Shown here: positions 21,074 to 29,359 of the stretch, piece by piece | Numbering within the stretch: the stretch's first letter is position 1 | How the letters are laid out: each line of letters starts with the position of its first letter | IMG/VR virus record: IMGVR_UViG_3300030410_000098 | Span: 1-32,567 of that record | Reading direction: 5' to 3' (one strand) | DNA length: 32,567 nt | DNA from: a virus | Position numbers and translations under genes: made by a program | The notes under the pieces: model-generated | The model's input: only the letters and a program-made list of their open reading frames with translations | Told to the model about the DNA's origin: nothing | Database searches by the model: none

Positions 21074-21481
21074 ATGCGGTGCCTCACCCTAATCCTAATC
21101 ATCCTACTTTCTGGTTGCTCCACCCTCCCCAAGGAGAGGGCCTTTGCGCCATACCTCGCAGCGTTTGAGCAAGAAAGTGGGCTCGTGGCCCAAATCGCTT
21201 TCTCCTTTGGCGTGACAAGACACCTAGACGAATATCAGGTGGATGCGGTGGCGGAATGTGTGCCGGGGAGTTGGTCAAAACGGCCCGAGGTGAAAGTGAA
21301 CCTCGAAGCGTGGAAGAAACTTTCAGACGACGATAGGCTTGTTCTCATTTTTCATGAATTAGGGCATTGCCAATTCTCGAAGATGCATGGAAAGGGATTG
21401 ATGCAACCAGCGCTTTTAAGTGGGAAGGAATTTCGAAAACACCGAGAGGCGCTACTCGTTCTCTACAAAGTCACAAATTGA
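21074..21481 (+). CDS. Lipoprotein zinc metallopeptidase-like protein, 135 aa
   Basis: The signal and lipobox are MRCLTLILIILLSGC (Cys15). A longer frame begins at 21029, but the n-region from 21074 is the usual length and AAGG lies just upstream. The zinc motif HELGHCQFSKMH (His94, Glu95, His98, probable third ligand His105) is followed by GLMQP, which matches the pattern HELGHCxxxxxH...(I/L)MxP of a small group of putative bacterial metallopeptidases. It reads on the plus strand and overlaps the convergent RusA gene by 30 bases. It is probably anchored in the outer membrane. Substrate unknown. Confidence 0.75.
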   Translation: MRCLTLILIILLSGCSTLPKERAFAPYLAAFEQESGLVAQIAFSFGVTRHLDEYQVDAVAECVPGSWSKRPEVKVNLEAWKKLSDDDRLVLIFHELGHCQFSKMHGKGLMQPALLSGKEFRKHREALLVLYKVTN

Positions 21482-21877
21482 AAGCGTGACGGTGGCCCCT
21501 TCGCATTCCTCTTTTTCTACGGACTGCTTTTCTGCTGAAACTTTCACAAAGCACGAATCATCGATAAGAAGGGCTGAGGCAAAGCAATCATGGACGGCTT
21601 TGAGTCGGTTTGAAACGTCGAGGCGTTTGAATGAGCCTTTTTTCGTTATTAGGCGAGACTTTAAGAAACGAAATTCTATGGAAACGTTAATCGGATAGCC
21701 AGAAAAGGTATCTCTAGCAAATATCAGTTCCTTTGAGTGCTCGAGCCAGTAGTATTCCATTGATTTTTTAAAAGCCACTAGCTCCTGGGAAGCCACATGC
21801 CGGATACGTCCCCCCGACATGAAAGATCGATATTGATTGTTGGATGAGGGGGGAAGGGGAACGTTTTTAAATATCAT
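21452..21877 (-). CDS. rusA: RusA-type Holliday junction resolvase, 141 aa
   Basis: The start at 21877 is two bases after the upstream stop (TAATATG). The N-terminus NVPLPPSSNNQYRSF and the core RLDVSNRLKAVHDCFASALLIDDSCFVKV match RusA: acidic residues D87, D97, D106 and D107 and Lys93 are in place. It cuts four-way junctions formed by Erf-type recombination or at packaging. Length is normal. It sits oddly at the end of the lysis/fibre block, away from Erf. Confidence 0.85.
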   Translation of the reverse strand: MIFKNVPLPPSSNNQYRSFMSGGRIRHVASQELVAFKKSMEYYWLEHSKELIFARDTFSGYPINVSIEFRFLKSRLITKKGSFKRLDVSNRLKAVHDCFASALLIDDSCFVKVSAEKQSVEKEECEGATVTLSICDFVENE

Positions 21878-21878
21878 A

Positions 21879-22646
21879 TTAGGGAAGGTTCCATTTGGCT
21901 TTCCAGTAGGTATCAATATTAGTCACGAATGAATTTCCCGTTCCCGTATCAATCGCCCACTCGCCGATATCGCCGATCCAAGCAGTGAAGTTAGCTCCGT
22001 TGTCTTTTGAAATATTGAAATTCGTGGTTTTTATAATTCCACCCGCCTGAGTAGTGGTGCTTGCAGAAACCGCATTGATGTAAATCGTAGCCAAAGGCGA
22101 AGTATCTAAGGTGACACACACGCGGTACCACGTGCCAGTCACAATGCTTCCCGCACCTGTGGGTGCTCTCGATCCTACCCCGTCATACCAAAGGTCTAAC
22201 TTATTTGCGCCGGCACCCACTTCGAGAGTCAGCGCATTGTCGGCTATCACTAACCCATGCATTAAGAGTGCGTTGAATTGAGCGAGCGAAGAGGCTTTTG
22301 CCAGCGCGCATTCGGTCCCGATAGTAAGGTTGGTTCCGCTTGCGCCAGTGAGATAGGTTGAAGCGGCAAACCGACAAGTCGAGAGTCCATTTTGTACCGA
22401 GGTGACTAACGTTGGGGCAGTCGCACTTGCCGTCCAGGTATAAGCGTTAGGCGATTTATCGGTGACGGTGGTGATATTTGAACCGCTGACCGCTACTTTT
22501 GTTGGGTCACTGCAATCTCCCCAGCCTCTTAGGTTAGCGGATGAAAGAGGCGTCCATAATGCGGGAGAGAGATTAAGCAGTCTCCGGTTGTCGGCGGCTG
22601 AAAGGGCGGTGGTTAAGATTAAAAAGAGAAGAATAAATTTTTGCAT
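21879..22646 (-). CDS. Secreted LamG/lectin-like protein, 255 aa
   Basis: A Sec signal peptide (MQKFILLFLILTTALSA) is followed by a beta-sandwich pattern: LRGWGDCSDPTKV, then VTDKSPNAYTW, then LDLWYDGV and TGTWYRVCVTLDTSPLATIYIN, as in LamG/concanavalin domains of phage fibres and adhesins. It ends with GNSFVTNIDTYWKAKW. Normally such domains lie in fibres without a signal; here export is predicted. The ribosome site is weak. It lies after another signal-bearing tail-like gene. Confidence 0.7.
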   Translation of the reverse strand: MQKFILLFLILTTALSAADNRRLLNLSPALWTPLSSANLRGWGDCSDPTKVAVSGSNITTVTDKSPNAYTWTASATAPTLVTSVQNGLSTCRFAASTYLTGASGTNLTIGTECALAKASSLAQFNALLMHGLVIADNALTLEVGAGANKLDLWYDGVGSRAPTGAGSIVTGTWYRVCVTLDTSPLATIYINAVSASTTTQAGGIIKTTNFNISKDNGANFTAWIGDIGEWAIDTGTGNSFVTNIDTYWKAKWNLP

Positions 22647-22661
22647 GTGCTTGTACGTTTC

Positions 22662-24146
22662 TTAGTAATTAAGTGACGATGTGCAGAAATAAGATGTCCC
22701 ATCGTAGTAACAAGAGACAATGTCTTGCTTATTGGCGCCTGAACCGGCGGGAGCAGTTCCGCCTGACCATTTTACGCCGGCTGGCCAAATGTAAGATCGA
22801 CTTCCCGTCGCATCTTGCACTAAGTGAAACACGTAGCTTCCTCCGATAACCGGATTAGAAAAAGTAAAAGTGACGTTTGCCGTGGCCGTGGCTTTTTGTG
22901 ATGCGCAATTGGAAAGGTCTAAAGTGAGAGCCGCTCCGGTATTGCCTGCGTTATTTTCGCAGGGTTCAAGATGGTAATTACCAAAAGTGACTTGAGTGGT
23001 GAAGGAAGGGCTTGCCGAGGGGGCTTTGGTATTGATTTGGGTTTGAATCGCGGAACTAACGCCGCTAACAAAGCCCAGTTCCACGGCGGTAGTGGTTGCA
23101 GAGACGAGGTTACTCGAGACATCAGTAACTACCGCCCGAGAGAGGGTCAAGGCGGTTCCTATGGTTCCTGTGAAAGCTGGGGATGCCTTAGGGGCTAGTA
23201 ACCCAATCTGCGTCTGCAAAGCTGAAGTAACACCGGAAACAAAACCTAATTCCGTTGGAGTCACTGCGCTGGAAGTGAGCTGCTTAGTTCCATTGAGATA
23301 GGGCACCGTGGTGGCGGTGAGAACGGAAAAAACCGGAGAGGCCCCGGTTAAAGTTAAGTCGATACCTAAGGTTTGCGCCCCGGTTGCTTTGACAAGCCCC
23401 CTAGCAGTGCCCGAGGCGGAGGGGAGATTAAAAAGATGATTTCCCGCCGCGTTGTCTACCACGGCAAAATCAGTCCCGGCTAAGCCTACGGTTAGAGTCT
23501 GCGCGGGAGTAGCATCGGCATTGATTTGAGTGACATTGCCCGTTCCTGAAGCGGTTGCCCACCGGTTTCCGCAAGCTTGCGCACTATCAGCAGTAAGGAT
23601 TTGACCGTTCGTGCCCACTCCCAAACGACAATCCGAGGTTGCACTGCGCGTATAGATATCCCCCTTTGCCGTAAGAGGGGAAGAGCCACCACCACTACTG
23701 GCTATCGTCGAAGAATCGACAATATAGAGATAGGCTGCACCTTGCGCGGAAACCACCGAGTTTCCGGTTAGGGTGAAGGTGTAGCTTCCAGCTAGAAATA
23801 CCTTCGGATAGATCTGCGCCGTTAGCGAGGCGGAGAGAGACGTTAGCGCACTGTTTAATGCATCTAAAGACGCTCCCAGTGGATCTACAAAGGTAATGCC
23901 GTAACTTGCCGTAGGAGCGGGGCTGGCCGGGACAGTGATGGCTTTCATCACATGACCGGAAAGATAAATCGAGGTGGCCGGAACAGAACCATCCGCCGCA
24001 TCACCCACCCAGGCAAATTTTACAACCTCGACGGACTTTGGAGCGCTTTGCTTACTGAATTCCGTAAACGATCGGGTGACCGTCACAGATCCTACGGCGA
24101 GAGCTAACTCGCTTAGGAAGAGACAAGATAACAAGAGACGTTTCAT
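22662..24146 (-). CDS. Tail-fibre-like protein with Sec signal peptide, 494 aa
   Basis: The signal peptide (residues 1-17, MKRLLLSCLFLSELALA) precedes typical fibre sequence: SPLTAKGDIYTRS...RLGVGTNGQILTAD...W (about 156-197), two copies of a module with ELGFVSGV(T/S)SA(L/I)QTQI at about 299-314 and 356-371, each followed by KA(P)SASP-like spacing, and the C-terminal fibre motif TFTFSNPVIGGSYVFHLVQDATG...WPAGVKW...YYDGTSYFC. AAGGA lies eight bases before ATG. Fibre proteins assemble in the cytoplasm, so an export signal is unexpected. Cys residues could form disulfides outside the cytoplasm. Confidence 0.8.
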   Translation of the reverse strand: MKRLLLSCLFLSELALAVGSVTVTRSFTEFSKQSAPKSVEVVKFAWVGDAADGSVPATSIYLSGHVMKAITVPASPAPTASYGITFVDPLGASLDALNSALTSLSASLTAQIYPKVFLAGSYTFTLTGNSVVSAQGAAYLYIVDSSTIASSGGGSSPLTAKGDIYTRSATSDCRLGVGTNGQILTADSAQACGNRWATASGTGNVTQINADATPAQTLTVGLAGTDFAVVDNAAGNHLFNLPSASGTARGLVKATGAQTLGIDLTLTGASPVFSVLTATTVPYLNGTKQLTSSAVTPTELGFVSGVTSALQTQIGLLAPKASPAFTGTIGTALTLSRAVVTDVSSNLVSATTTAVELGFVSGVSSAIQTQINTKAPSASPSFTTQVTFGNYHLEPCENNAGNTGAALTLDLSNCASQKATATANVTFTFSNPVIGGSYVFHLVQDATGSRSYIWPAGVKWSGGTAPAGSGANKQDIVSCYYDGTSYFCTSSLNY

Positions 24147-24172
24147 GGGATTTTTTCCTTTCTGTATGTTTC

Positions 24173-24367
24173 TTAAATAAGTTTATCGATGTGAGTATCC
24201 AAAGCTTGGATGGCCGCCTGTGCGGTTCCTTGCTCTGCATGGCCAGAAAGCCATTCAACTATTTTTTCTAAAATTGGTTTGATGCCGGGATATCTTGATT
24301 CTAAAAAAGACACGCCCAATTTTAACGCAATCTTCCCCAGGAACTCCGCCAATGGAAGCCACCACAT
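24173..24367 (-). CDS. Small amphipathic protein, 64 aa, possible lysis component
   Basis: GAGGA lies seven bases before the ATG. MWWLPLAEFLGKIALKLGVSFLE could be one weak membrane helix or an amphipathic helix; the rest (IKPILEKIVEWLSGHAEQ) is helical. Position directly after the endolysin suggests a holin or antiholin, but the hydrophobicity is marginal. Confidence 0.5.
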   Translation of the reverse strand: MWWLPLAEFLGKIALKLGVSFLESRYPGIKPILEKIVEWLSGHAEQGTAQAAIQALDTHIDKLI

Positions 24368-24390
24368 GTTTTTTATCCTCTTTTAAAATT

Positions 24391-24792
24391 TTAGCAGGAA
24401 ATTTCTAAACCCCAGCGCGCCATATGTCCCCTCACATCCAAATGCGTGAATTTTAAATATACCCCGATACCACCATCAGAGAAAACCGAGATTCGAGATG
24501 CGGCTTTTCCTACCGCAACCGGAGTCGCATTCTCAGACTCTACGTCCGATGCTTTCCCTTTTATATGCTGCGAATCGGGTACCCCACCCACTTCTCGATT
24601 ATGCGAAGCGCAACGAAAACCACTTGTGATTTTAGGTTTCCCTAAGATGTCAGACAATTCTTCAAGACCTGAGATTAGAACTTCGTCAATCAGCGTCTTG
24701 TCGCACTCTACCTTTTCGCAATGACAATCAAAGTCGGTTGATAAGAAACTTCCCAGTGGAATTGGTATTCCTTTTCCGAAAATGCGAACCAT
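24391..24792 (-). CDS. M15-family peptidase endolysin, 133 aa
   Basis: The pattern ITSGFRCASHNREVGGVPDSQHIKGKASDVE and FTHLDVRGHMARWG matches Peptidase_M15_3. The zinc and catalytic residues are His76, Asp83, His117 and Asp119. These enzymes cut peptide cross-links in peptidoglycan. AAGGGGG lies six bases before the ATG. There is no signal peptide, so a holin is needed for its release. It overlaps the membrane-protein gene upstream by 65 bases. Confidence 0.85.
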   Translation of the reverse strand: MVRIFGKGIPIPLGSFLSTDFDCHCEKVECDKTLIDEVLISGLEELSDILGKPKITSGFRCASHNREVGGVPDSQHIKGKASDVESENATPVAVGKAASRISVFSDGGIGVYLKFTHLDVRGHMARWGLEISC

Positions 24793-25021
24793 ACGACACC
24801 CCCTTGCTTAGACAACAATCATGCCCTTTTGGCATATTATCGATTGTCACTTTCATGACCGCTACGCTTTGCCTTAGCTCCCAAACTATTTCTGATGTCG
24901 CGTCTAATTTATCCACGAGACGTTTTACAAAATATACGTTCCCCGCAAACAAGATGCTGAGCACAGATCCTACCCCGGCGACTAGCAGCCGTTGAATGGC
25001 GAATGATTTTTCTCTGGTCAT
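24728..25021 (-). CDS. Single-helix membrane protein beside endolysin (holin or inner spanin candidate), 97 aa
   Basis: After a basic start, one membrane helix (LLVAGVGSVLSILFAGNVYFV, about 12-32) is followed by a charged helix (KRLVDKLDATSEIVWELRQSVAVMKVTIDNM). It follows the ejection-protein stop by three bases and overlaps the endolysin start by 65 bases, the usual place for a holin or inner spanin. The C-terminus is Cys- and Lys/Arg-containing. Topology fits either role. Confidence 0.6.
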   Translation of the reverse strand: MTREKSFAIQRLLVAGVGSVLSILFAGNVYFVKRLVDKLDATSEIVWELRQSVAVMKVTIDNMPKGHDCCLSKGVSYGSHFRKRNTNSTGKFLINRL

Positions 25022-25024
25022 TCC

Positions 25025-26989
25025 TCATTCTCCCCCGTTGACTGCCTTTTGATACGCTGGCTCGGTTTGCGAAAGAATGAAATGAGTCGTCGCAAGCGCT
25101 CCCTGTCCTTGAGCGGCTGCCGATTTAATCGCGCCGATAAATTGTTGTGCACCTGGCGTCTGAGAAAGGCTTTGCGTAATCACCGTCGCGTCGAGTGCTT
25201 TTTTTGCTATCTGAGGCCCGTATTTATCGACGGTCGCTCCGAGCTGGCCACCCATGGCCCCGCCAATCGCAGCCCCAACCGTTCCCGCGCTCGGCACGCC
25301 GGTCATTGATCCTACGGTATGTCCAATACCAGCACCGGCGGCCATTCCAGCGTAAACTCTACGCCCACCGTTTGTGGCCCCAGAGCCCTCAAAGTAAGAT
25401 CGACCTAAGCTTTTCTCTACGTCGTCCGCTAAGTCGCCATAGCCTTGATCTTTCAATCCCTGAAGCACGCGCGCTCTATCAACCTTGTTCCCCCTAACAA
25501 TATCTTTTAGAGCCGAGAGAGTGCGATCAGAGAAAGTAAATCCCGATTCATTGGCGCCTGAATAATCAGGTTGTAGAGCAAACTTTTGGGCTAGGCCTTG
25601 CTTAGACTGAATGTTTTGCGAGAGATCACTCATGGCCGACTGATAGTCGTTATTTTGGCCTTTGAGCATCTGATTAATATCGCCCGAGGCGATTCGGGCA
25701 CTGGACATTTCACTAGTAGGAAGCGGGCTTTTCCAGTTCCCAGCCGCATCTTGAAACGCTTTCTTTACGTCATGCATCTCACGTTCAGTGAGATAGTTCG
25801 CTTCAGGAGGGGTTTCCGGGACTCCCTCAATCCGATTGTTAGACATTCCCTTAAGCCATTGAGTCGGATTTTCCTCTGGCGTTGTGTAGCCTATATTTGG
25901 TTCTGATTCGTATCCAAAGTTGGTTGGAGTTTCTCCGGTTTGTTTAAGTCCAGCCTCATAATCCGTAGGGGCTGGCTCTTGTTTGATAAAGTCCATTTTC
26001 CTAGTGATCGTGGTGGGTCTTGCCTCAGCTCCTAATCCAGGGGCACGCGCTGCATATTCTTGCTCTAGCCTATCGGCTAGTTTCTGAGTTGAGGGATCAT
26101 TGAAGCGGCGAAGGGAATTAACCGCATCACTTACCTTGAACCCTTCGTTAGGTGCTCGCTCGGTAGATAGAGTGGACATAGCCGCTTCCGAAGCGGGGCC
26201 AGTATCATTGCGTACGTCACCTAAGGTGTCGGCCAGTTTTTGAGCGACGCCCTCCGGGGGTAATGCATTGTTATAGGCTTTGGGATTTCTGAGATAGTTT
26301 TCAGTCAGTTTCTCAGGCGTATCAAAAGCCACGTTGAGTGCTTTCTTACCGGCCCACCCAGCGAGATCCCCTATTTTGCCGGCGGTGTATCCCACGGCCG
26401 GAGCAATCACTTTTTCAATTGCCGGCTGAAGAACTGCGCCAGTGGCCCCGCCGATGCCGGTATCTATACCAGCCTGCACATAGTCTTTAGTCTTTCCTGT
26501 GGTTAAATCAGCGTTAGAATTTCCTAGAGCGGCAGCGGCCCCGAGCCCCGCAGCTCCCGCAATTCTTCCCCCGATGGTCGCGGCTTTTGCGATATTAAGC
26601 CCTGGCACGAACGCGGTTGCGAGGCCTCCCCCCAGCATTCCGCCTGTGAACGTTTTTGGGTTCGCTGCCTTTGCAGCCGCATCGGCTTGGCGGTATTGGT
26701 CTCGGTGCTGGATATAACTTTTGACGATGTCTGCGACGGAGTTATTTCCAAGGCTTGCTCCCGCATCAACAATCGCGCCACCGGCGCCGGCCAATTCGTC
26801 GGCAAAACCCAAGGTTCCGCCTTGAGCCGCTCCTCTAGCTAGGCTTTCCCCATATCCCGGAGCATCAGCCTTTGTAGCCGGCTGGACATCGTTAGGGGAT
26901 AGGTCGGATAGTTTTAAGCTTGGCGCTTGGCTACTCGCTAACTGGACATCACCCGGATTTAAATCAGATAGCTTCAAGAGAATCTCCAT
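25025..26989 (-). CDS. Internal virion/ejection-type protein, 654 aa
   Basis: The N-terminus has two copies of KLSDL(N/S)P(G/N)DVQ (about 6-16 and 26-36). Long Ala/Gly-rich glycine-zipper segments follow at about 105-180 and near residues 545-600, which could insert in membranes. The middle is charged and probably disordered. Large size, order after other virion genes and zipper composition fit a podophage ejection protein that forms part of the DNA conduit across the envelope. It overlaps the upstream gene by 26 bases; a TTG at 26977 with GGAG just upstream is an alternative start. Confidence 0.65.
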   Translation of the reverse strand: MEILLKLSDLNPGDVQLASSQAPSLKLSDLSPNDVQPATKADAPGYGESLARGAAQGGTLGFADELAGAGGAIVDAGASLGNNSVADIVKSYIQHRDQYRQADAAAKAANPKTFTGGMLGGGLATAFVPGLNIAKAATIGGRIAGAAGLGAAAALGNSNADLTTGKTKDYVQAGIDTGIGGATGAVLQPAIEKVIAPAVGYTAGKIGDLAGWAGKKALNVAFDTPEKLTENYLRNPKAYNNALPPEGVAQKLADTLGDVRNDTGPASEAAMSTLSTERAPNEGFKVSDAVNSLRRFNDPSTQKLADRLEQEYAARAPGLGAEARPTTITRKMDFIKQEPAPTDYEAGLKQTGETPTNFGYESEPNIGYTTPEENPTQWLKGMSNNRIEGVPETPPEANYLTEREMHDVKKAFQDAAGNWKSPLPTSEMSSARIASGDINQMLKGQNNDYQSAMSDLSQNIQSKQGLAQKFALQPDYSGANESGFTFSDRTLSALKDIVRGNKVDRARVLQGLKDQGYGDLADDVEKSLGRSYFEGSGATNGGRRVYAGMAAGAGIGHTVGSMTGVPSAGTVGAAIGGAMGGQLGATVDKYGPQIAKKALDATVITQSLSQTPGAQQFIGAIKSAAAQGQGALATTHFILSQTEPAYQKAVNGGE

Positions 26990-28244
26990 CCGCTCCGACG
27001 CGGTATTGCTTTCCCTTCACGTTAACCATAGAGCCGGGAGGGTAGTGACCAACCGCACCTTGAGATGCTTTTGATTGCGATCCGCCTTGCCCTGCTGACG
27101 CATCGTAAAGTTTCGGCATGCGGCCGTGGATGCGACTAAAATCATCGGCCTCACTTTGAATGACCGTTTGTTTCTGAGTTAGTGCGCTATTTTTTTCACT
27201 ATTGAGATACCCGACAATATCTTTTGCTACGTCAGGAGTAATCGTTCCATTCTCAGATTTATTAATGGCCTGAGAGATGCGAGTCATCATATCGCTATTA
27301 GGATGCGCAAAGGCTTCCACGGTAGCTGAATGAAGTCGCTTTCCCTTGGAAGCAAAGTTTGCTAGTTCCGTCGAAAGACTCTGAGCGGATGTCTTATTAG
27401 ACAAAGCTTGGTTAACTAAATTAACCAGAGAGTCAGCGGTATTCGCCGTAGTGTCAGCTTCCTTATATGCTTCATTGGTCTTAAGACCGGTCTTAAAAGC
27501 TTCGTCAGCTTTCATGTCGACGGTGCCAGTCTTATTTCCCATCAGCATTTGTCGAAGCGCGGTTTGTTGATCAATCCTTGCCTGAGCAACTTGTTTTTGT
27601 TCGTCGATCTTTGCTTTTAATTCTACGGGGCTTTGAATCTGTTTTAAGTCATTGGCAGAAAGTTGTCGGACTGAATCAGCCGGAAAACCTAACCGAATGT
27701 AAGCGTCTTGCACTGCCTTTGAAGTGGAGGAGCTAGCATCGGCGCTCCCCATTTGCTCTTCAGCGCCTAAATCCTGTATTTTTGCTTGGCGTAATGCCTG
27801 AATATCTGCGACGGGTTGATTTGCGTGCTGTATCTGCTGCTGATAAAATTGATTGTCCGCTTTTCCGGGTTGTCTCGCTAGCGCCCAACCAATGGTATTG
27901 GCACCTTCTCCCGTCATCGCATTTCCGACATTCTGCTTTGATTCGTCCATCGCAGATTGTAGGGCGTTAGAATCTAGTTTGGGACCGAAACCATATTTCT
28001 GGGCAATGGCTTGCTTTACGACATTTGAACTATCAGCGCTTGGCTGTGATTGAGGCATCCCTTGGCTCATTTGGGAAATCGTAGGAAATGCATGCCCTGA
28101 GGGAGTGCCATCTAAAGAGGCAACTAAATCCGGCGAGGGCATTCCCGCGCTCATCCCGGCTTGTACTCCTTGCACCGGCGCCGAAGTTTCATCGGAGTTA
28201 GCAAGTAACCTTTTCATGTAATCCGAAACTACGTCGTCATCCAT
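26964..28244 (-). CDS. Internal virion-type protein, 426 aa
   Basis: The start at 28244 (MDDDVVSDYMKRL) is preferred: AGGA lies about nine bases upstream and the ATG overlaps the previous stop by eight bases. A longer frame from 28343 would overlap the upstream gene by over 100 bases. The protein is Gln/Ser/Ala-rich and helical, with KYGFGPKLDSNALQSAM and a basic C-terminal SH3-like strand pattern (PPGSMVNVKGKQYRVGADG). It lies among the ejection-type proteins; role inferred from position. Confidence 0.65.
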   Translation of the reverse strand: MDDDVVSDYMKRLLANSDETSAPVQGVQAGMSAGMPSPDLVASLDGTPSGHAFPTISQMSQGMPQSQPSADSSNVVKQAIAQKYGFGPKLDSNALQSAMDESKQNVGNAMTGEGANTIGWALARQPGKADNQFYQQQIQHANQPVADIQALRQAKIQDLGAEEQMGSADASSSTSKAVQDAYIRLGFPADSVRQLSANDLKQIQSPVELKAKIDEQKQVAQARIDQQTALRQMLMGNKTGTVDMKADEAFKTGLKTNEAYKEADTTANTADSLVNLVNQALSNKTSAQSLSTELANFASKGKRLHSATVEAFAHPNSDMMTRISQAINKSENGTITPDVAKDIVGYLNSEKNSALTQKQTVIQSEADDFSRIHGRMPKLYDASAGQGGSQSKASQGAVGHYPPGSMVNVKGKQYRVGADGDSLEAI

Positions 28245-29349
28245 AATAATTTTCCTCATCGGGATTGTATCCCGCGCTTCCCGCTTTTGCTCCGGTTGCG
28301 CCCCCAGATCCCGCCGATGTTCCGTCTGATTGGCCGCTGTCACCTGACTGGTTAGCGTTTTGTCTATGATTATAGCCAGCGGCTATCTGTCCTACCCCTT
28401 GGCCAATCCCGGCGTACATTCCCGCCGTCTGATTTGCTTGGTTGTTTAGGTAGTTTGCTTGCCCTAGTTGAGCGTTAGATAACCCAGAGACTTTTTGAAT
28501 TTGGTTTTGATAATTCTGCTGCGATAATCCTTTATTGTACATCTGCTGCTGATTCGACAGGGCGGTATTCGCATTTGAAATCTGCTGCTGCATGCCTATA
28601 TTGTACTGCTGGGCGGCGTTATTCATGTCCACGTTGCGATTCGAAGTGTTCTGCGAATTCTGCGTATTGTACATGTTAATGGCATCTTGAGCCCTCGCCA
28701 AATTAGACTGCTGATTATACTGCTGGCTTTGCATCTGTCCGCCCAATTGGCCGGCACCCATGATCGATTGCAAGGCCCGTTGTCTAGATTGAGCGGCGGC
28801 GTTGAGAGAATTCATTCCCTGGTTTTGCGTAGCGTTTTGCGCGTTCTGAAGTTGGGCCTGCATCTGTAAGCCGCTACCTCCCAATCCTTGTTGGGCAAAT
28901 TGAGTAGTGATGGCGTCGTTTCTGCCTTTGGCCGAGGCGTTGGTGTTATTTAGTTGATCTTGCATTGTTGCTTGATCCGCTAAGCTCATCCCTCCCATCA
29001 TCCCTTCGTTTTGAAGAGAGTCGAGCGCATTCATCTGCGCGGACTGCAATTGAGGATTTGTCGTAATATTTTGGAACGAGGTGGGATTTGCTTTTACCGC
29101 CTGTTCCATAGCCGGAGTCAATTGGCCGGTCTGTGTATAGGATTGGAGGGCTAGTTGTTGTTGTGTCGGATCAGGGATATTAAGCTGTATCCATTGCGCC
29201 ACCGCATTTTGTTCTGCCGCATTGGCTTGGGCTCTATTCTGAGCTGAGGCGATAGCGCCGATACCGCCGCCGATGATAGGGCCTGCAATGGGAACGGCTC
29301 CCGCCATCTGCTGATAACTTGATGTGCTGCTATTATCTTGCGTCGCCAT
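28237..29349 (-). CDS. Gln/Asn-rich internal virion-type protein, 370 aa
   Basis: Residues about 15-36 are a glycine zipper (AVPIAGPIIGGGIGAIASAQ). The rest is extraordinarily rich in Gln, Asn, Ala and Met, with repeated QN/NAQ runs and long helices. Similar Gln-rich proteins with an N-terminal zipper occur in the ejection-protein set of podophages. GAGGA lies six bases before the ATG. The tail is Gly/Ser-rich and acidic (NPDEENYYG). Confidence 0.65.
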   Translation of the reverse strand: MATQDNSSTSSYQQMAGAVPIAGPIIGGGIGAIASAQNRAQANAAEQNAVAQWIQLNIPDPTQQQLALQSYTQTGQLTPAMEQAVKANPTSFQNITTNPQLQSAQMNALDSLQNEGMMGGMSLADQATMQDQLNNTNASAKGRNDAITTQFAQQGLGGSGLQMQAQLQNAQNATQNQGMNSLNAAAQSRQRALQSIMGAGQLGGQMQSQQYNQQSNLARAQDAINMYNTQNSQNTSNRNVDMNNAAQQYNIGMQQQISNANTALSNQQQMYNKGLSQQNYQNQIQKVSGLSNAQLGQANYLNNQANQTAGMYAGIGQGVGQIAAGYNHRQNANQSGDSGQSDGTSAGSGGATGAKAGSAGYNPDEENYYG

Positions 29350-29359
29350 TATATTTTCC

